A DNA stretch of 64,000 bases from Bretschneidera sinensis (Eukaryota; Streptophyta; Magnoliopsida; Brassicales; Akaniaceae): the NCBI GenBank assembly GCA_023935145.1, contig CM043699.1, positions 123,663,036 through 123,727,035 on the forward strand, given 5' to 3'. Shown one piece after another: positions 11,501-22,595 of the stretch. The notes under the pieces are model-generated. The model saw only the letters and a list, made by a program, of their open reading frames with translations, ran no database searches and was not told the origin of the DNA. Position 1 is the first letter of the stretch, and each line of letters starts with the position of its first letter. The translations under genes were made by a program, and so were the position numbers.

Positions 11501-14500
11501 ATGATTGCGGCGGTGGATGGGCCAGATCTTCAAGGATTATGGTCGCTGGTTCAAGGTGAGCTCAATGGTGGCAGCGGCTCAACCCAAAAGTCATCGGAAA
11601 AGGAGATCAATGATGGTGGAGGTTGTGGTGTGTTTGGTGGTTTTCACTCGTTTTTCGGTAGAATCCCGGCGAAGGAACCCCACATGTGAATAGATAGGGG
11701 AATTCCAAAAAAGATGGTGCAGTTGGATTCCAGATGGGTGATTTTTCGGCGTGGCAGTGGTGGTCCTGACTTGAAATTGGTGGGTTTTGGTTGCCTAACA
11801 ATTTCGGTTTGTGTGGTTGTGGCGGCCCAGGCTTGAAGTCTAAGGAAGGTGGCGGATGGAGCTGTTTTAGTTGCTGTTTTTATTTTTATTTTTATGTTTT
11901 GCAAAATCTGATATAGGTTAGGGAGAGAATTTGTTGTGACATGTGGATTGATTCGACTCTGATACCAATTTGATGTAGGACAGTAATTAAAGAGAAGCAT
12001 ATTGAGAAAAGGGAGAAATAAGGGAGAAACAACATAGAAATAGGGAGATTAACCAAGAGATAGAAGGATAAGAATCAAGAAAAGGGAGAAGATTGAACAA
12101 GAAGGACAAGAGATAACAAAACTCAATAGTTTATTCCATAATCAAAGTTTGAATTACAATCCTACTATGAGTGCTCTTGTATAAGCACTAATCCTAAACA
12201 TGATAGAACCCTAAACATAATAGAAAACTAACTAATCCTAACATAATAGGAAACTACTAAATTAAAATCCTTATTTACACAATAATCCCACAAATGACCT
12301 AAAATCTTAAAATAATAAATATTCTTTATCCCATTCTGCATCACAATGTCTTCATTATTGTTGGTTTACATTAGTAGGACTTGGCATTCCCCTTTTAATT
12401 TTAGTGGGTTGTGGGTTAGTTGATTGACATACATTGTTAGAGATCCCATAATATTTGTGTGCGTAGAAGACCATTGGCATGACATAAGCACAACACTCAT
12501 TTACCCAAAAGGAAAAATGAATGTTATTAGAAGAAGAAAGTGGAATTCTGGGCAACAAATGAGGGGTTGGGGCTGATATTTGTCTCCATCATGCCCTACC
12601 CGCTTGAGATTTTCTTGCCCACTAAGTGGACATGGGTTCTCATTTTATATAAATTCTGCATCATTTAATTGGATTCCAAATTCCCTTGCGATCAAAGGTT
12701 TGGACTCATTGGTGCCATAACTGTATAAACTTTCATCATTCCATTCAGAATCTTGAGTGTTTAGATGTTTACTGTCTTGTGGGATTTCTTTTATGGAATA
12801 TATTAGCAAGGAAAAGGAAATGGTTTATGGTCTGACACATCTGCTTATTTTTGGAAGGATTGCTTTGAGTATTCTGTTATGCACTGCTAGGCACCTAATA
12901 GGGTGGCTCTCCTTTTCAGTTAACTGTGGGTGTGATTAGGTTGAGGATTTTTAAAATCTTCAAATGAAGGGGATTCAATATCCCATCATTTAGAACAAGG
13001 GTTTTTCAATGTCACTTATAAAAAAAGGATTTTTTAATTACATTGTTTGGGTTACTTTCTACAAAATTTAGAAAATCCCCCTTTCTCTTTGATCCTTTCT
13101 TTTCTCTTCTGGAAAAACATCCACAACAATAACGGAAGCATTTTCTAAATTCTAAACAATCTAAACAGACAAATTGATTGGTAGCTAAAATTTTGTCCAA
13201 AATTCCTACTTGATCATCTGTTCTTTCAAACTTTTCACTGAACTGAGAGAGAGATCGGGGAACTGAGGTACATCTCCTTTTCTCCTCAGTTAAGATGAAG
13301 GCATCGAGCAACATGCAGTGAAAGTTAATCAACATTACCAATCCGATTAATTAGTCCCCAGTTGTTTTCATTGTTGAATATCGCAGGCAAAAAATGGAGG
13401 ATGGAGTTTTGTTTGTATGGAGGAGAACCAAAGCTTCACAGTGCATGTTGAATGATCCAAGAAAAAGATTCAAAATGGAAATTTTGCTGATGCTCGTCTT
13501 TGTGATGATCGGTATATTTCTCAGTTTTGAGATCAAGAGAGAGAGAGAGAGAGATAGAGGCATCGGGGAGAGAGAGAACACGGAGCCTAAGAGAGACTTG
13601 CGAATTTGGAAATACACCTATTAAGGTGTAATTTCATAGGGACTAGGGTATTTGGGGTCCCAAAATCCCCTCTTAAAATTCATGGTGTATTTTGAAAATT
13701 CTTTCTTGGATGTAGCCAAGCAAAGTACTTTATAAAAAAATGTTTTAAAATCCCCTCTAAAATCTCTTACCCAAATGCATTCTGAGTGAATTTACTTCCT
13801 GATGATGTTTTGGGTCATGTTGTGTCCTGATTTGATAATATTTGGAGTAGGTCTTATTCTTGCATGCTTGCAAGTTGGAAGTAAGCTATATGTTCCTTTG
13901 AAGGGAATAGAAAACGAAATGATTTAAGAAATAATTGTATTTGAAGACTACCTTTTCATTTAGAATGTTTTATTTAGTGCTTTCCTGGTTGTTAACTGTT
14001 TATCTGATTTAGTTGTTCTGCATGTTTTCCGAGTTCAATTCAGGCGATTTTCTATTTAGGGGTTTGGGACACCATCCATTTGATTAGCCTATGTAGCGCA
14101 CTGTAATTTATCTTGCTTCCTATGGTGCATTGTGATCCTTGAGTAAGAAATTTGTAGCCATCCTTATTATCAAGCTATGATGGCCTGAACTATAATGTGA
14201 TGTTGCAGACTGATTGGGAGGGTGGTTACTTCCCGCTGACACTCCACTTCAGTGAAGATTATCCTAGTAAACCACCGAAGTGTAAATTTCCACAAGGTTT
14301 CTTCCATCCTAATGTCTATCCTTCTGGAACTGTTTGTTTATCAATTCTCAATGAGGACAGTGTAAGTACCTTCTGCTACTACATGCTTTCTACTTCTGTG
14401 GGCTAGTGGGATTTATTCGCACTCAAGTTTATTTGTCCTGGATATGGAATATGTAGGGATGGAGACCAGCCATATCGGTGAAGCAGATTCTTGTTGGTAT

Positions 14501-15150
14501 ACAGGATTTGCTGGACCAGCCAAATCCTGCTGATCCGGCACAAACGGAAGGTTATCATCTTTTCATCCAGGTATACTGCCCTTTAAGAATTTTTCATATT
14601 TTCTTCTCTGGAAGCCCCATTATATTTGGAAACCCATGTGCATGTTGTGTCACAATCAGATTTATGTCAAATTGAAGTATGGAATGGCCCTGTCATTTCT
14701 TGTGAAGGTGAAACAGGTGAATCTTTTACAATCCAGCTGTTCTTTGGTGAAAAGATGTCAAAGCCCTTCTTACCTGATGTGTATCTAATGAGCAACTGGG
14801 GCTGTTTTCCTGCAGTTGGAAATATCTACTGCAACTTTATTGAGCTAGCCATTGGCATCAAAATTCAACTCATTGGAACCTACTTTTTGAGATAAATATT
14901 TGCAAACTGGATAATTAAAAAAACCTAAAAAGATGTAAAATCTTCGTACTTGGTGGTTGTTGGTCCCCAAGCATTGAAAAATCTAGTCTTGAGAATCCCT
15001 CTTTAAGTATAAATTTCTAAATAAGAGTTGGTCCTGCTTTTGTTCTTGTGCCAACATTTTAATGTGTGAAAATGTTGATGTATGCAGGATGCTGTGGAGT
15101 ATAAGAAAAGGGTCCGCCAACAGGCCAAGCAATACCCACCCCTTGTCTAA
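8572..15150 (+). CDS. SCE1: SUMO-conjugating enzyme SCE1 (UBC9), five exons
   Basis: This is the E2 that accepts SUMO from the SAE1/SAE2 E1 as a thioester and passes it to substrate lysines in nucleus and cytosol. Exons: 8572-8640, 8845-8928, 14209-14361, 14457-14570 and 15088-15150. All introns are GT-AG; the lengths sum to 160 codons plus TAA, the size of plant SCE1. The protein starts [20 protein letters not shown]. It contains the UBC core blocks [15 protein letters not shown] and [18 protein letters not shown] with the active-site Cys at residue 94, then [12 protein letters not shown] and a C-terminal EYKKRV block. No stop or frameshift is present, so it looks functional. Intron 2 (8929-14208) is unusually long because of insertions. 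The identification rests on recalled family sequence. Confidence 0.96.
9940..10305 (-). repeat. LTR (3' LTR of the minus-strand element)
   Basis: It starts TGATTTAGGACA and ends TACATCA on the plus strand. It aligns over its full length with 11971-12343, with scattered substitutions and small indels (roughly 90% identity by eye). Confidence 0.88.
10536..10636 (-). mobile_element. 5'-truncated LINE (L1-type) 3' tail
   Basis: The 15-bp word CCTCATTCTTTTCTT occurs at 10521-10535 and again at 10637-10651, as expected for a target-primed insertion. Between them, read on the minus strand, is a 'gggtatgcccagtgaatatt' segment typical of plant L1 3' ends, finishing in an A-run (T-run at 10535-10541 on the plus strand). 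It is nested inside the LTR element in SCE1 intron 2. Confidence 0.75.
11957..11967 (-). other. Primer-binding site, initiator tRNA-Met type
   Basis: The minus strand reads TGGTATCAGAG three bases inside the LTR end. This is complementary to the 3' end of plant initiator tRNA-Met. It sets the orientation of the element as minus. Confidence 0.85.
11971..12343 (-). repeat. LTR (5' LTR of the minus-strand element)
   Basis: It starts TGATGTAGGACAG and ends TGCATCA on the plus strand, followed at once by the CAATG duplication. It is the partner of the LTR at 9940-10305. Confidence 0.88.
12349..14208 (+). other. Remainder of SCE1 intron 2
   Basis: No exon found. The stretch 13635-13790 ('aaaatcccctctaaaatctcttacccaaatgcattc') resembles the terminal part of common plant MITEs, but I could not find its partner end, so boundaries are open. 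A GA-microsatellite lies at about 13531-13580. The intron ends with a normal acceptor at 14207-14208. Confidence 0.4.
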
Positions 15151-16106
15151 TGTTAAATCTGCTTTCCTAATTGACTGATTATGATCAGTGACTGTTAGCT
15201 GCTGCTCGTATGATGGTAAACCTTCTTTTGCTAAGGAAAGTTGATATTTGGTAATTTTCAGTTATCTTTATGGGTAGACTGCATGGGTGAACTATCTTTT
15301 CATCTCTTTGGATTTGCATTAACTGTTGTCGATATATTATACAATTTAGCCAATGTAACTCATTGGTGTTCATACGTTAGAACCTTAGTGTTTAATAGTA
15401 TAGTTTTTTGTTTGACGTCCAACCGACATTTGGTACACAGGTCTTTTAAAAAAAAAAAAGAAATCTATTGGGTACAGGTTCGTGGGATTGCTAGGATTGA
15501 GATGGTGTTTGCGTTTTGGTTTTTGATGTTTCAAATCATGTAATGTTGGGATTAAAGTTTTAATTAGTTAACAATCAAGTCTTTGTTGTCGAGCAATGAA
15601 AAGAATTGATTTAGCGTCATATTAGCCAGCTCATTTGTTCTAAGAGACATGGGAACTTAAAAAGGAAGGAAAAATAAACACATGTACATAATACATTTTT
15701 CTTATAAATATAAATTACAAAAAAAATCTATTAAATATTTTTAAAAATTAAATAAATTATCATAAAAATATTTTTAAGAAGTCTAAAAATAATAACAAAT
15801 ATTTTGATGTAGTTTTATTACTATATCTGAAATCGCTAAAAAAAATGGTAGGAAAACTACTAATTTTTTTTAATCTTGAACCAAGTAGACCCTAAGCGGT
15901 TAACCGAGTTATTCAATTGAAATTGGCGTCAATCATGGAGATCTATTTTAAAACAACCCCATCGAATTAATGGCAAGTCCATTTGCAGAATATTTCCTTT
16001 GCTTTGCAAACGTATAGGACAACACTCCGATGAGCTGTCGCAATCAATAAAGAACTTGAGCCTTTGATTCTCAACCACGTTTTTTACAAAACCACTAGAG
16101 TTACAT
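15151..16106. other. SCE1 3' flank and AT-rich intergenic
   Basis: 3' UTR and downstream sequence. No second gene was found on either strand. From about 15650 the sequence is strongly AT-rich. Confidence 0.5.
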
Positions 16107-17490
16107 TTGGGTAAATAACAACTTATAATTACGGATGCCTCTTTTTTATTTTTATATCCTACACTTGATTCCCTGTCAGTATTAATTGATTAACGTGAAT
16201 AACATAAAAACATGAGAAGACAAAATGACCCTCATTTTTTACCAAATATAACAAGAAATACCATAAAAACTTAAAATGTTGAAAAAATAATTAGTTTTTT
16301 TCCTTTTTCTTTTCTTTCCGGTCTAATAGTTAAACTAATATGTTAACTAACTAAATTCTAACTTACAAATTAGTCATATAATTTAATCAATTAACTAATA
16401 TAATTAATTAAATAGACAAATTTATTATAACTAAAAACTAATAAGCTAAGTTAATCAAATGGTTTAATTAATTAACTATAACAAAAATAATCGTAAATCT
16501 ACATTAATTAGCTAAAAAAAGAAGAAAAGAAAAAAAGAGCAAAAAGTTGAAGGTTAAGCAGCTAAGAATAGCACATGGGGAATAGGACAAGAATCAAAAG
16601 CAATTCACCAAGCTTCTGAAAACGGACTTGCAGGGTGTGCAGGAAAACCAAAGGCAACCAAAATCAACAATAATGATCAACAACCAAAAATTATAAATAT
16701 AGATTGAAACACTTAAATACCCAAAAAAGAAAATCAAAATCTAGATAAATCCCACCGGATCTTAAGGGATTCGATCGGATTTCTTCAGATCCGATAGGAT
16801 TTAAAGTCGGCTGGAACTGAACCGGTTTTTATGCGAGTGATTTCCAACAAATATAATCACAATACTTGAGTTGTTAATCTTGTGCATCAAGATTGTGCGT
16901 GGATTATTTTTTATATAGCTTGTGAGTATTCATGACGTGGGTAAAGGGAGAGAGTAAGGAGAAAGTAAAAAGGTGGGAATTAAGAGGGAGAAGAGAGAGA
17001 CAAGTTTATCAGATTAGAGAGAGATAAAGATCTTATGCAGAGAACATGGGAGAGGAGATGGAGGGAAAATGGTAGAGATTAAACAGATCTCGATGCTAAA
17101 TTGCTAGTGGCTCATGGTGATGGTGGTAGTTGCTGCCTAGTGAGGGAAAGTGAGAGAGAGAGACGAGAAGATGAAGAGGAGTAAAGAGGCATGAAGAGAT
17201 GGAGACGAGAGAGAAGTTGCAGCTTTAATTTTCATTAAGTTAATGTTTAATTAATTAAAATATTAGATTAACTACTTAAATTAGTTAAAATATGTACAAC
17301 CATCACTAACAAGGGGCGATTTTAGGATATTGGAAAGTATATCACCATGGCATCATGATTTCTTGACAGGTGGCAAATAAGTATCAAGCAGGCATCTGAG
17401 GGGGGTGCAGTGTAGGATTTGAAAATATAAGGGAGGAGTTTGTAATTTCTACGGCACCTCAAAGAGCGTGCGGATTATTTACCCTCATAT
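16107..17490. repeat. Possible MITE or small DNA transposon
   Basis: A left end containing 'gggtaaataacaac' near 16110 is roughly inverted at the right end ('ggattatttaccctca' near 17480), giving a 1.38-kb interval with a GA-rich part at 17140-17220. I could not define a convincing TSD and the terminal match is short, so this is tentative. Confidence 0.3.
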
Positions 17491-18980
17491 GTTCCATCAC
17501 ATTTTGATTTCATAGTATTCTATCACATTTTTTTTTTCCATTTCTATTCTAATTATATGTTTATACCCGCTTTTTTGTAGCCATGTGGCAGCACCACATT
17601 CATCCTCACAAAGGGTAAATATACACCCGAAAACGCTTAAAACACTTTTCTAAAGCTCTAGGGCATGTTTGGTAATAGTTTTCAGTTTTTAATTTTCAGT
17701 GTTTGAAAAGAGTTTTCAGTTTTAAGTGTTTGAAAAGAGTTTCTGAAAATAGTTTTACGATGAAAACATGTTTGGATAACTATAACTCGAAAATTATTTC
17801 TAAAACAGTTTTCAGTGAAATGTTGTTTGGATAATCAGTATTCGAAAACTGTTTTGAAGATAAAAAACTGTTTAGATTACACCTTCTTGTATTGTTTTCA
17901 GTGTTCAGTTTAAATTTTAATATCTAAAATTAATTTTATTTCTCATATTTACTAAATACAATTTTTTAAGCACATACCAAATACTTGAAAATAATTAATA
18001 TTATTTTATTTTTAAAATGTTAGTATTTTTTATATATCATCGATCAAACATGATAACACTCTTCTCCTGATCATGTCATGTTTGTTTGTTAAATAAATTC
18101 TTAAAAATAAAAATAAAAAATACAATACAATACAACTTTCACAATTTGATAAAATATGAACAACCAATCCATCAAATATAATATTCAAGTTTGTTCAATA
18201 TCTAAAAGATGACATACTTTTCTTCTTAAAAATGAGATAGTTGAGGACAACTTTAAGATACAATATTCATTAATCAAATACAACTTTGATAAATTGATAA
18301 AATGGAAATAAACAGCCCAGAATTCTTCCTTCAAAAGGGTTTGCCTCAACTGCCCAATTTAGTTGGTTTGCCATCCTTACATCTTATAAGTCAAATAATA
18401 TACCAATATGTGAAATATATTCTTATGGAAAAAAATAATAATTCAATAACTTAAAAAAACTAAATTAACACAAATAATTCAGTAACTAATTTCTGTCCCA
18501 GTTTTGTCTACGTTGGCCATGCAATTTTGATGGCTTTCGTGTTTCTCATTGAGTTTGTCAATGAAATAAGCTATGAATTTCTTCTTCTTTTTTGTAGAAT
18601 TTCATTACAAGTAATTCTAGAGATCAAAAGCCACTACTATGCCAAGAGGAGAGAGACAAAGAGACAGGGAGATTATAATATCACACTAGCAATGAACCTC
18701 TGCAATAATCGTATAATTTTCATTTCATTTTCACATTCCCTATGGCATTACAATGTCTTGTCTACACTCGATCTATTACAAGCAAACTCAAATTTGTTTC
18801 AATAAATTGACATTTAATAGAATGAAGAAATGCTTGAACATATGCTAAGAGTGTCCTAAGATAATTTACTCTACTAGCGAAAATAACTATTTACACTAAT
18901 GAAGAAACAAGGTTACAGAAAACCTGACCACATCTGGGAAATATACTGGCATTAATTATGATAAAAAAAATTGTGAGTAA

Positions 18981-19166
18981 TCAGGGCTTCCTTAAAGCAG
19001 ATGCCGCACCCATTACAACAGCCAAGACAATGCCAAGACCAACCCCAAGGGAAGCACCCACGACTGCAACTGAAGATGATGCGTTAGCCTGAGAATCCTG
19101 ATTTGCATATATTGTCGTCGCACGTTCTCGAGCTAATTCCACCGAAAACCTATCTCTAGCAAATTC
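18981..19166 (-). pseudogene. Terminal exon-like segment with C-terminal membrane helix
   Basis: On the minus strand, after an acceptor AG, a 61-codon open segment starts EFARDRFSVELARERATTIY. It continues through a Gln/Asn/Ser-rich stretch and a hydrophobic segment of about 20 residues (VVGASLGVGLGIVLAVVMGA), ending ALRKP and TGA. It reads like the tail of a tail-anchored protein. It does not match the end of SCC4, so it appears to come from a different gene. I do not recognise which. Confidence 0.55.
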
Positions 19167-19469
19167 CTAATTTAAATTAAAAAAACACCAAGAACATCAA
19201 AGTTTATCCACAAGTATGTCAAAATTAATAAAGCAACAAGATGTCTTCAAATAAAGAGTGATCTGATCTCTAACCCCAAGAAAAAATCTTCATTATGTAA
19301 AGTGATCTAATCAAATAAAGTGCCTAAATATAGATCATAAATCAGTAATAAAACAGAAACCAGCCAATAAAAGTGCTGCTAATCTAAGCCAAATAAAAAT
19401 TACTGGTGTAAGTAAATGAATTCTTTAACCACAGCACACACTCAACCTGGGAAGATTATTCAGCATCAC

Positions 19470-19976
19470 CTATGCAGAAGTAAGAGACAGCTGCATAAGC
19501 TTGGCACATAGCTTGCATTGATTTGCTCTCTGTTAGCTGAAAATGCAACACACATGGAGGAGCATTTAGATTGAATTCCAGAAAAACAAGCATTCATTCA
19601 GAAAACAGATTTTTTTTCTGATAAGTCATTCAGCAAACAGAACCTGAAATGTGCTGGTAAAAAACTAGAACTGACCAGTTGCATTTGCTCACTAGATTAT
19701 AACACCAACATAACAGGCACATAAGGAATTAGCACATCACCCAATAAGCATTATTAACTTATGGAGCTTATGAATTGGATAGTACTAAAGAACCTCTTTT
19801 AACTCAAATGTGACAATTGAACAGTATACCTTTGCTGCTTCAACATATTGAAAAGCTACTTCACTATAACAGCCAACAGAATGAGAATACTGCCCTCTAA
19901 GCATCTCAATAATGCTCTCACAAGCTTGTAAAATTGTCAGAAAGCGTGTGACCCAATTTTTCATTTGCACCAATGC
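19470..19976 (-). pseudogene. Two consecutive exons of cohesin loader SCC4/MAU2
   Basis: Minus-strand exon 19830-19976 (49 codons) begins ALVQMKNWVTRFLTILQACE and runs to VEAAK. Exon 19470-19536 encodes LTESKSMQAMCQAYAAVSYF followed by CIG. Together they match an internal TPR-like part of plant SCC4 (MAU2), which with SCC2 loads cohesin on chromatin. Both exons keep AG acceptors, GT donors and phase, with the intron 19537-19829 between them. Everything else of the roughly 700-residue protein is missing: no upstream or downstream SCC4 exon was found in the window. This is a captured or left-over gene fragment. I am confident of the family and less so of how it arrived. Confidence 0.8.
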
Positions 19977-21467
19977 CTGCAAACATAGAAAAACTATGTT
20001 AATGTCTTCATTTCATGGACTACACAAAGATATCATAGGCGTTCAAAGATGAGAGACAGGAGGACCAGGTCAAAATTTAAATACACTTCCGCTACAAATA
20101 ACAAAAAGGATAGAGGTTCAGTTAATCTGTTTCAAATACAACCAACTTCCAATTGCAATTATTAATTCACTACTGTCTGAGCCATCAGTGAAAAAGATTT
20201 GACCATGGTTTAGAAAAAACAAAGCCAAACTCCTCATAACCTTGTTAGATTTCAACACTTCTACTAAACCTAACCAAAGTGAAAATCCATCAGCATTGAA
20301 TGATCTAATTCGATGCAAATTTTCCTGCTCTTGATACTTGTGGTTTACTACCTAAAAATGTGAAGTTTAAACATAAGAAATCTAAATATCTAACCAGACA
20401 ACAAACCTGAAAAGAAATACTTCCATAAGAGAAAACCAGCAATCCTAAAAGAAATACGCACCCCCTCTCTCTCTCTTTTCCCCATCCCCATAAAACAGTG
20501 TGGATACCAAGCCCAAGCACACCATTTAATGAAACCATTAAAAAGTTGCAACTGAGTGGCAGTGTAGCAGTAGTGCAGAACCAATGACTAATTTCTCATC
20601 TTCAAGGTTCCACCTGGGTGGGACAACATCCACTTCATATCTTGGCATGCCAAAAACCATTCTCTAAGGATGACAAGTAGACGTGAAGATCCTAATTCCT
20701 AAACCAAAATACCTTACTATATAGGCCAAAACAACACTTATAAAAGGCTTTGTCTTAGCTTGAAAGTAGAAATCATCAACAACACCACAAGCTCAAGAAA
20801 ATTTGACTTCCCCACTCACTCATCTCTACCGATATCTTTGGAACTTCTTTTGAATCTCCATATCTTCTATTCTTTTGAAATGTCAACTAAATTCCCAGAA
20901 CTAGCATCATTGAACATGTTATAATGAGAATATCACAGCTTCCTCTATCCACAGGACTCCACACATCTCCCTTAACTTAAATATTTATTCTATACAGGTA
21001 TTAAAATCATATTTCCACGATGATGTTGGTGAAGAAAATGTCTACAAAGTTATAGACTTCATTTTAAGTTTAAGTTTATCCTCGAGTATACTTAGTATTA
21101 AACTAGTGGTAGAAATTTTGAAAAACAAGCTTCAAGATCCAAGAGTTCTACATTATAAACTAATTTTCTATAAGCCACTTGTGCTCGTAACACCAACCCA
21201 AGACAATGGTGATCTTACTACGCAGTATCGCATGGATGAGCAATATATCCTACCTTAGAGTAAAAGCATCTCACAAACATTTCTCAGTGAGTTCAAGATC
21301 ATCATCAACTAAACATTAAAGAAACAACAATAAGAATATCTAACTCTTTTGAAACAGAGCTTTTCACAGGAAACATTTTTTTTTTTTATATGGAATTCAC
21401 AGGAAACATAAAACCCAAAAATTAGTATCATTTGGCTCATGCTAACACTGTACTTTGCAAAACATAC

Positions 21468-21516
21468 CTGAACTGCTGCATTGTAACAACCTATAGCGTT
21501 CTCCAATCCAGGGCTG
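21468..21516 (-). pseudogene. Short exon-like segment, origin unknown
   Basis: The minus strand encodes about 16 residues (PGLENAIGCYNAAVQ) between a possible acceptor (two alternative AGs near 21514-21518) and a good donor, CAG|GTATGT, at 21468. The spacing fits an exon between the SCC4-like exons and the 22-kb segment. No family recognised. Confidence 0.35.
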
Positions 21517-22054
21517 CTCGAAACATGGAAAAACATATAAAGTAAATAATTTTCTTGATAAGAAAATAAGTTTTTGGATAATTGTAGCTAATGGATTAAA
21601 AGCATACTACTAAATTGTATAACATTTAAGCCAATTAAATTAAATAAAAGGAAAAAAAAACAGTTACTATATACCCATAAACTCTACTAAATTACCACAA
21701 GACAATACATAAACGAATCCAAGGAAAACCCTTTTGAGTCAGCAAACCAAGATGCTGGCTTTGTCTCCTAGAACAATCAAATAATGTTATCAGAGAATGA
21801 TTGCCCTCTCTTTATCAAAAGATTAGAAAGGTAAAAGGAAGAAAAAGAAAAACGCTCTGAATCGATTGCTTCTTGAGAAAGTGAGAGAAACTTGGTGGAA
21901 TCGGCCAGTAAGAAATGGCCTCTCGAGATTCTAGCGAGGCATTGAAGGGCATGATGTTGGCGTTGCTGGTTCCATCAATTACCACCAAAACGTAACCCGA
22001 GAATTGTTTTCCAAGGCAAAAGAAAACAGAAGAGAGAGAAAGGGAGAGAAAAAC

Positions 22055-22354
22055 CTGGACGACGCCGTCGCCAGAGGTACAGGGGAGGAGAACCGGACCA
22101 GGCTGGGGCCGGTCTAGGGCGACTTGAACTGGGATGCCGAAGCCTTTACAGGGCCCGGTTTCTTGGAATTTGGGTCGACTTTGGGTTTGATGGCTATCAC
22201 CGTTACTGTTAACGTCGTCTTCGTCTTCGTCTTTCACTTCGTGGTCTTCATCTTCGTCTTTCACTTCGTGGCCGTATTTCACTTCGTGGCAGAGAGACGT
22301 GATCGAGAGCAGCGATGAGATTGCAGAAAACAGAGAGCAGAGAGACGCGATCAA
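22055..22354 (-). pseudogene. First exon-like segment, acidic repeat protein
   Basis: The minus-strand frame from the ATG at 22354 encodes a Leu/Ser-rich start and a tandem acidic repeat (HEVKDEDED twice). A GC-rich segment with GPCKGFGIPVQVALDRPQPG follows, ending at a CAG|GTTT donor at 22055. The GC content is far above the surroundings, which suggests real exon sequence of separate origin. The start codon choice is uncertain. It lies only about 240 bp from the right transposon end. Not recognised. Confidence 0.45.
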
Positions 22355-22595
22355 GAAAAGAGAGAAGAGAGAAGAGAGTAGAGAGCAGAGAGCATAGAGT
22401 CGTGTTGTAGGAGCTGAGAAATGAAAATAAACATCGAAAACGCCAGTGTTGTGAAATCAGGTTTGAACACCGAAAACTTGACGCTGAAAATTATTTTGAA
22501 ACGTTAGCTTCCAAACATGTCTGCAAATATTTGAACAGAATATTCAGTGTTTGAACACTCAAAAAGGTTTTTTAAAACTCCCAAACATAGGCCTA

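Larger units (their letters stand above)
9940..12343 (-). mobile_element. Non-autonomous LTR retrotransposon in SCE1 intron 2
   Basis: Two direct repeats of 366 and 373 bp flank about 1.66 kb, and the whole is bounded by a perfect 5-bp duplication, CAATG at 9935-9939 and 12344-12348. A primer-binding site for initiator tRNA-Met lies on the minus strand at 11957-11967, so the element is antisense to the gene. The opposite inner end (10306-10335) reads as a purine-rich tract after a TCGAGTTTTTTG block on the minus strand. No gag, RT or integrase is recognisable. A GC-richer stretch at 11300-11800 has open frames on both strands that I cannot identify. The superfamily is unresolved. Confidence 0.88.
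17661..22592. mobile_element. Candidate TIR transposon carrying host-gene exons
   Basis: The left end GGGCATGTTTGGTAATAGTTTT is matched, with mismatches and small gaps, by the reverse complement of the right end (GGCCTATGTTTGGGAGTTTT). Each end abuts the trinucleotide CTA (17658-17660 and 22593-22595), consistent with a 3-bp TSD as in PIF/Harbinger-type elements. Subterminal sequence on both sides is rich in repeated TTTCAGTG/TGTTTGAA words. No transposase is seen. The interior holds several intron-separated exon-like segments on the minus strand, described separately. Alternatives are a pair of MITEs around a truncated gene, or a real gene between chance ends. Confidence 0.5.

Noticed and set aside
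13394..13624. Small ORF in SCE1 intron 2
   Set aside because: It is largely encoded by a GA microsatellite, has no recognisable domain, and overlaps an antisense frame of similar quality.
20118..20584. Further exons between 20.1 and 20.6 kb on the minus strand
   Set aside because: The open frames are not bounded by splice sites in a compatible phase and match nothing in SCC4; treated as intron.
21815..22354. A single 179-residue secreted protein with an N-terminal signal
   Set aside because: Only the part up to the donor at 22055 has coding-like composition; the rest of the frame reads into polypyrimidine intron-like sequence.
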